A DNA stretch of 64,000 bases, taken from Niastella vici (GTDB lineage Bacteria > Bacteroidota > Bacteroidia > Chitinophagales > Chitinophagaceae). Below the pieces are notes generated by a model. That model was not told the origin of the DNA and searched no databases. It saw only the letters and a program-made list of their open reading frames with translations. Made by a program: the position numbers and the translations under genes. The stretch covers positions 124,001-188,000 of the forward strand of contig NZ_LVYD01000050.1 of NCBI RefSeq assembly GCF_002077945.1, in the 5' to 3' direction. Below, piece after piece: positions 59,994 through 64,000 of this stretch (its first letter is position 1; every line of letters starts with the position of its first letter).

Positions 59994-60136
59994 TCTTTAC
60001 TCGCCATTGACTTTCTCATTAAATTGACATTAAATTTCAGTGCAAGCAACTGGGTTTCCCCTTTTTCGCGTCTTATAGCGCGACCGGCAGGCAATTCCCT
60101 GTAAACCGGTGTATAAAAAACAATTATTACTGCGTG

Positions 60137-62674
60137 ATGAAACCTGTATTAGCACTGTTATTAACAAAACTTGTTGCAATATCCTTATGGGCCCAGGTCG
60201 AAAATACTCCCCGCAATCACTCTGCTTCGGCTGGCGCCGGAAAGCTGTTCGGCAGAATAGTGGATGCCAAAAACAATAAAGGCATCGATGCCGCTTCTGT
60301 ACAATTATTCCTGAAAAAAGACGGTCAACTGGCCGGTGGGATGTTAACCAAACCCAACGGCGATTTTGATATCAGTAATATTTCCACTACCGATACATTC
60401 AAACTGGTGGCTACTGCCATAGGTTATGCTAAACAGGAAATTATTATAGCATTTGATAGATCAGCCAACCGAAATGCAACCGCTGAAAAAGACCTCGGCA
60501 ATATCAAATTAACCGCCGAGTCGCAATACCTGGGTTCGGTAACAGTAGTAGCCCAGAAACCAGCGCTGCAAATGGGAATCGACCGCAAAACATTCGATGT
60601 TGAAAAGAACCTGTCCTCTGCAGGTGGAACCGGTATCGATGTTATGCGCAATATTCCTTCTGTTACTGTAGATGTGGATGGGAATGTGCTGTTGCGTAAT
60701 AACTCACCCCAGATCTTTGTAGATGGCCGCCCTACTATACTTACTTTGGATCAAATTCCTGCCGATAATATCGAACGCGTTGAGCTCATCACCAATCCCT
60801 CAGCAAAATTTGATGCAGCCAGCACCGGCGGTATTATCAATGTGGTGTTGAAGAAAAATAAAAAACTGGGCCTGAACGGTCTTGTTTCGGCCGGCGGCGG
60901 TTCCCCAGACATATACAATGGAAATCTCGCATTGAATCTTCGCCAGGGCAAATTCAATTTTTTTGTGAACGGGAATTTTAATCACGCTGGCGGACGGGCC
61001 AAATCGGAAACTTATCGCCAAAATAAAGAAAACGGCAATATCGAGAATTACTTCAACCAGTTTGCCTTCACCGATCGCAAACGCCAATTCTATTCTATAA
61101 GATTTGGAATGGATTACTTTTTAGACAACCGCAATACGTTTACACTGACGCAAAATTTTGGCGGTGGCCGTTTCACCAACAATGAAGATCAGCACCAGGA
61201 ATATTATGACATAAACTATGTGCCTGAACATTATGGTTTCCGTACAACAGATGGTAAGTCGACCAATGAACGCAGCAGCACACAGTTACTCTTCAAACAT
61301 AATTTTGTTGAAGCCGGTAAATCGATCAGTGCCGATGTCAATTACAACCACGGCAGCAATAACGACAATACCAGTATTCTTAATACCTATGCATATCCCG
61401 ATGGGTCTGTTTATTCGCCCGACAGCCGGGTGCATAATACCGGCACAGGCAGCAATGACCAGGTTACCATTCAGGTTGATTATGTTGACCCGCATGGTGA
61501 AGATGGCAAACTGGAAACCGGCATACGTACATACATAAATGACTATACGAGTACATTCAATGCTTTTTCGATAAACAATGCCAGCGAAATCAAATTGCCG
61601 CTCAGCAATAATTACAAGTACCGCGAAATAGTGAATGCAGCGTATGCGACCTATACCGGTAAATTATGGGGAATAGGGTACCAGGCTGGTTTACGGGCCG
61701 AACATTCAAAATTTGATGGCGAGCTCGTTGACAGCGCCCGGAAATTTGGCTATAAGTTACCACAACAGTTTAAAAATTTGTTCGACGGATTGTTTCCCAG
61801 TTTATTCCTGAGCAAAACGATCGGGGAAGGACAGGAAATTCAATTGAACTACAGCCGCCGCATTCGCCGCCCTGATTTCTGGCAAATGAATCCTTTTGTT
61901 GATATCAATGATCCGCTGAATATCCGGCAGGGTAATCCGGCATTACGACCCGAATTCACCAATTCATTTGAATTCAATTATAATAAGACCTATAACTCAG
62001 GCAACTTTTTAGGCGTTATTTATTTCCGCAATACCCAGGGCGATATAACGCGTTACAGCGATACCATTACTACGGCGCAATACCAGCAATTGCACAACGC
62101 GGCCATTGATCCCAGTGCTATTTTAAATACGTTCGTAAATGCGCAATACCAGAACAGGTGGGGGTCTGAACTTACTTTACAACAAAAAGTTGGGCAGCAA
62201 TTTGACATTACGCCTACAGTTGATCTGCAATATAAAAAGGTGAAATCAAACATCAACAATACCGACCTCAGCAATGAAGGTTTTAACTGGGAAGCCAAGC
62301 TGATCCTGAATTACCGGGTGGCTGCCAGATCGGGTTTGTTGAATAAATGGAGCTTTCAGGCAACCGGCGGATACGAATCGCCGGAAGTTATTCCGCAGGG
62401 AAAACGCAAGGAAATGTATGGGATCGATTTCGGTTTGCGCAAGGAGTTCCTGAAAAACAAAGCCACATTCACCTTTAATATCAACGACGTTTTCAACTCA
62501 AGGAAACGCGGTACCATCAACGACACAGAGAATTTTTACCAGGATTCATACCGCCGCTGGGATGTGCGCAGCTTCAGGGCAACGTTCACTTATAAATTTG
62601 GGAAGACCGATTTCCAGTTATTTAAAAGGAATAACGGAAATGGTAACCAGAATGAAAATATGGACAGGGATTAA
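60137..62674 (+). CDS. Outer-membrane beta-barrel TonB-receptor-like protein
   Basis: An 845-residue outer-membrane protein. Signal peptide (KPVLALLLTKLVAISLWAQ), CarboxypepD_reg domain (about 37-125: GKLFGRIVDAKNNKGIDAASV), plug-like domain (about 135-245: GIDVMRNIPSVTVDVDGNVLLRNNSPQIFVDGRPTI, IERVELITNPSAKFDAASTGGIINVVLKK), and a beta-barrel with the last strand in YKFGKTDFQLFKRN. The ending departs from the usual aromatic terminus, being NGNGNQNENMDRD, so a disordered tail follows the barrel. The family (OMP_b-brl_3) is common in Bacteroidota; ligand unknown. The ATG at 60137 is preferred to the adjacent GTG. Confidence 0.93.
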   Translation: MKPVLALLLTKLVAISLWAQVENTPRNHSASAGAGKLFGRIVDAKNNKGIDAASVQLFLKKDGQLAGGMLTKPNGDFDISNISTTDTFKLVATAIGYAKQEIIIAFDRSANRNATAEKDLGNIKLTAESQYLGSVTVVAQKPALQMGIDRKTFDVEKNLSSAGGTGIDVMRNIPSVTVDVDGNVLLRNNSPQIFVDGRPTILTLDQIPADNIERVELITNPSAKFDAASTGGIINVVLKKNKKLGLNGLVSAGGGSPDIYNGNLALNLRQGKFNFFVNGNFNHAGGRAKSETYRQNKENGNIENYFNQFAFTDRKRQFYSIRFGMDYFLDNRNTFTLTQNFGGGRFTNNEDQHQEYYDINYVPEHYGFRTTDGKSTNERSSTQLLFKHNFVEAGKSISADVNYNHGSNNDNTSILNTYAYPDGSVYSPDSRVHNTGTGSNDQVTIQVDYVDPHGEDGKLETGIRTYINDYTSTFNAFSINNASEIKLPLSNNYKYREIVNAAYATYTGKLWGIGYQAGLRAEHSKFDGELVDSARKFGYKLPQQFKNLFDGLFPSLFLSKTIGEGQEIQLNYSRRIRRPDFWQMNPFVDINDPLNIRQGNPALRPEFTNSFEFNYNKTYNSGNFLGVIYFRNTQGDITRYSDTITTAQYQQLHNAAIDPSAILNTFVNAQYQNRWGSELTLQQKVGQQFDITPTVDLQYKKVKSNINNTDLSNEGFNWEAKLILNYRVAARSGLLNKWSFQATGGYESPEVIPQGKRKEMYGIDFGLRKEFLKNKATFTFNINDVFNSRKRGTINDTENFYQDSYRRWDVRSFRATFTYKFGKTDFQLFKRNNGNGNQNENMDRD

Positions 62675-62676
62675 AT

Positions 62677-62738
62677 TCGGCAATCGGCAGCCGGCAATGG
62701 GCAATGGGCAATGGAAAAAATTTCATTGCCCATTGTCT
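62677..62738. repeat. Palindromic spacer element, family D-like
   Basis: Words CGGCAATGGGCAATGGGCAA on the left and TTCATTGCCCATTGTC on the right form a short-loop palindrome directly after the barrel gene stop. The word pattern resembles family D at 36020-36133, but no long core is present. Confidence 0.65.
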
Positions 62739-62740
62739 TT

Positions 62741-62770
62741 TTATACCCCATTTAGGGGGCAGGGGGTATA
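62741..62770 (-). repeat. C/G-rich spacer repeat, family F copy 4
   Basis: On the minus strand TATACCCCCTGCCCCCTAAA then TGGGG. It encodes IPPAP and the stop codon of the protease gene, matching the YPPAP ending at 53863. Confidence 0.75.
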
Positions 62771-64000
62771 AAATCAACATACATATATTTGAAATTGATG
62801 ACCATTTCCTTAAACTGATTCATAATATCCTGGCCCAGATTGCCGTAGTATAATTTATCTTTTGTCTCTGAACTGGTTGTTTTAACTGCCACATCATTTA
62901 ATAAGGCGAGTTGTGCAGCAACCCTAATGGGAATTTGCGGCAGGCTATAGGCTTTTATTTTGGAAATGCCGCCGGCGCCGCCAACCTGCATCACAAATGA
63001 TTTGCCTGCCGAATCAATAAGCGACCGGTAACGGCGGTAAAACGGAGCATTTAAAAAAGTGGACTGGGCACCGGTATCAAAAGTAAATGCCAGGGTATCG
63101 GTATTGTAAACGACGGAGATAACAGGTATCAATTCATCGACCCCAAAATTGCGGATGTTGCGGTCAGTGGCAACAGGCGGCACTGTTATTGTTTTTTTGT
63201 TAATGTGTATTTCCTGTAATTGTTCAATAATAGGAAAACCAATGATGCCATTAATGGTGTACATACCATGGGCAAAAGAAAGGGCGCTGTCGGGGAAAAC
63301 CATGAATACGGCATTCCTGACAATAATATTACCCATTTTTAATTCCCTGGCAATACCCAGGTTGGCGTACACCTCCAAACCGGTGATGGCAGTTACTTTA
63401 AAGCGTACGTTCAGCAAACGCAGGCTGGTTTTACGTGCGTATGTTTCCGTTACCACCGATAAATTAGCGCCTGTATCGAAAACAAAATCGAAGGTACTAT
63501 CGGTAAAGCTAACCGGAATATTGATCAGTCCGGCCAGGTCACGGCGATAGGGAATCACGGTCTCACTGACAATAGTGGCCGTTTGCGGCTCAACATCCTG
63601 CAGTCCTTTCCAGATAATATCATAGTTACGGGCATCTTCCTGTTCTTCGGCCGACAACACATTGTGGTATTTGCGCAGCAGAAGCTGAGCAATCAAATGC
63701 GCCTCACGATATTGGTACAATTTACCATGGTTATCAATTTTTTTCATCAGCAAATTACCCACTTCGTTATGCGAAAGCTGCTTTTTATATTTATCAAGCA
63801 ACAATGCAATTTCCTGGTTCGAGGTGGTGAGATCGTGAAAAAAATTATGTAAAAAGGCCTGGTAGTATAGTCTGCGGTATTCAGGCAGATCGCGACAGGC
63901 ATCGCTGTTCAGTACGCGTTGCAGCTCAAAAAAATGCCGGTGAATCAATAAGCTATCGAGTTTGTTCGGGGTGGTTGCGTGCAAGGCAACACCAATGAAA
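62752..64000 (-). CDS. Retropepsin-like aspartic protease with two lobes (5'-truncated by window)
   Basis: At least 415 residues, running off the right edge: the frame is still open at 64000, reading FIGVALHATTPNKLD, the end of a signal peptide, so the start lies just outside. After a helical N-terminal region (about 20-130) come two aspartic protease units, each with the DTG triad: FDFVFDTGANLSVVTETYA, and LAFTFDTGAQSTFLNAPFY. Each is followed by hydrophobic flap-like strands (INGIIGFPIIEQL; GNLGQDIMNQF). A single chain with both lobes could fold like pepsin without dimerising. It is probably periplasmic or surface-exposed. The C-terminus PPAP comes from a family F repeat. Confidence 0.88.
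   Translation of the reverse strand, partial: FIGVALHATTPNKLDSLLIHRHFFELQRVLNSDACRDLPEYRRLYYQAFLHNFFHDLTTSNQEIALLLDKYKKQLSHNEVGNLLMKKIDNHGKLYQYREAHLIAQLLLRKYHNVLSAEEQEDARNYDIIWKGLQDVEPQTATIVSETVIPYRRDLAGLINIPVSFTDSTFDFVFDTGANLSVVTETYARKTSLRLLNVRFKVTAITGLEVYANLGIARELKMGNIIVRNAVFMVFPDSALSFAHGMYTINGIIGFPIIEQLQEIHINKKTITVPPVATDRNIRNFGVDELIPVISVVYNTDTLAFTFDTGAQSTFLNAPFYRRYRSLIDSAGKSFVMQVGGAGGISKIKAYSLPQIPIRVAAQLALLNDVAVKTTSSETKDKLYYGNLGQDIMNQFKEMVINFKYMYVDFIPPAP

Noticed and set aside
1-64000. tRNA, rRNA, CRISPR array, insertion sequence or prophage
   Set aside because: No T-loop-type tRNA signatures in the spacers, no repeat-spacer arrays with regular spacing, and no transposase or phage structural genes were recognised; the palindromic elements lack the regular period of CRISPR repeats.

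Overview
The window reads as a chromosomal segment of a Bacteroidota, most likely family Chitinophagaceae (Niastella/Chitinophaga-like). Evidence: several TonB-linked outer-membrane beta-barrel proteins with CarboxypepD_reg N-termini, a GLPGLI-family protein, a type IX secretion C-terminal domain, promoter-like TAnnTTTG boxes in place of -10 boxes, weak or absent Shine-Dalgarno sequences, and clpP, argS, dnaK, glgB and fbp of Bacteroidota type. This assignment is inferred from gene families, not from a marker search. No rRNA, tRNA, CRISPR array, insertion sequence or prophage was recognised.

Layout. 0-5 kb: clpP, an ECF sigma factor with a small overlapping partner, and a siderophore-type TonB receptor. 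5-11 kb: GLPGLI protein, a large outer-membrane barrel, then divergent glgB and a TPR protein. 11-19 kb: argS, a GtrA-type membrane protein, a VOC protein, an AraC-type regulator, and a lysis-like set (DUF2235 lipase, endolysin-like amidase without signal peptide, five-helix membrane protein). 19-33 kb: dnaK, a lipoprotein, a membrane-anchored MutS-like ATPase, an MBL-fold protein, aspartate kinase, fbp, a CAP-domain lipoprotein, an ABC ATPase, a DinB/YfiT protein, a Nudix hydrolase, folC and a TonB-like transducer. 33-48 kb: TSUP transporter, DinB protein, small secreted protein, radical SAM protein, membrane protein, a very large T9SS-exported amidase, a sulfite-oxidase-like enzyme, an unrecognised 334-residue protein, a GH3-family adenylating enzyme and a MacB/FtsX permease. 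48-56 kb: a hemicellulose pair (GH2 and CE15 esterase), VOC and DUF2071 proteins, a helical-repeat protein, a lipoprotein SAM hydrolase and a serine-hydrolase pseudogene. 56-64 kb: glucokinase, a small secreted protein, an MsbA-like exporter, another outer-membrane barrel and a two-lobed retropepsin-like protease that runs off the right edge.

Most genes are housekeeping or envelope genes in one- to three-gene units. Carbon handling recurs (glgB, glucokinase, fbp, GH2, CE15). Envelope and export functions also recur (TonB receptors and transducer, barrels, MsbA-like and MacB-like transporters, two amidases).

The most unusual feature is in the spacers. At least five sequence-unrelated families of roughly 60-145 bp imperfect palindromes occupy them. 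Each has two complementary arms built from iterated short words. In the fuller copies the arms enclose an asymmetric core. In three families the core occurs in both orientations. One family is found nested inside the arms of another. The elements lie close to stop codons, and in several cases they supply the stop codon and last residues of the gene. A sixth, C/G-rich repeat gives two unrelated proteins the same PPAP C-terminus. This landscape is the main candidate for something undescribed.
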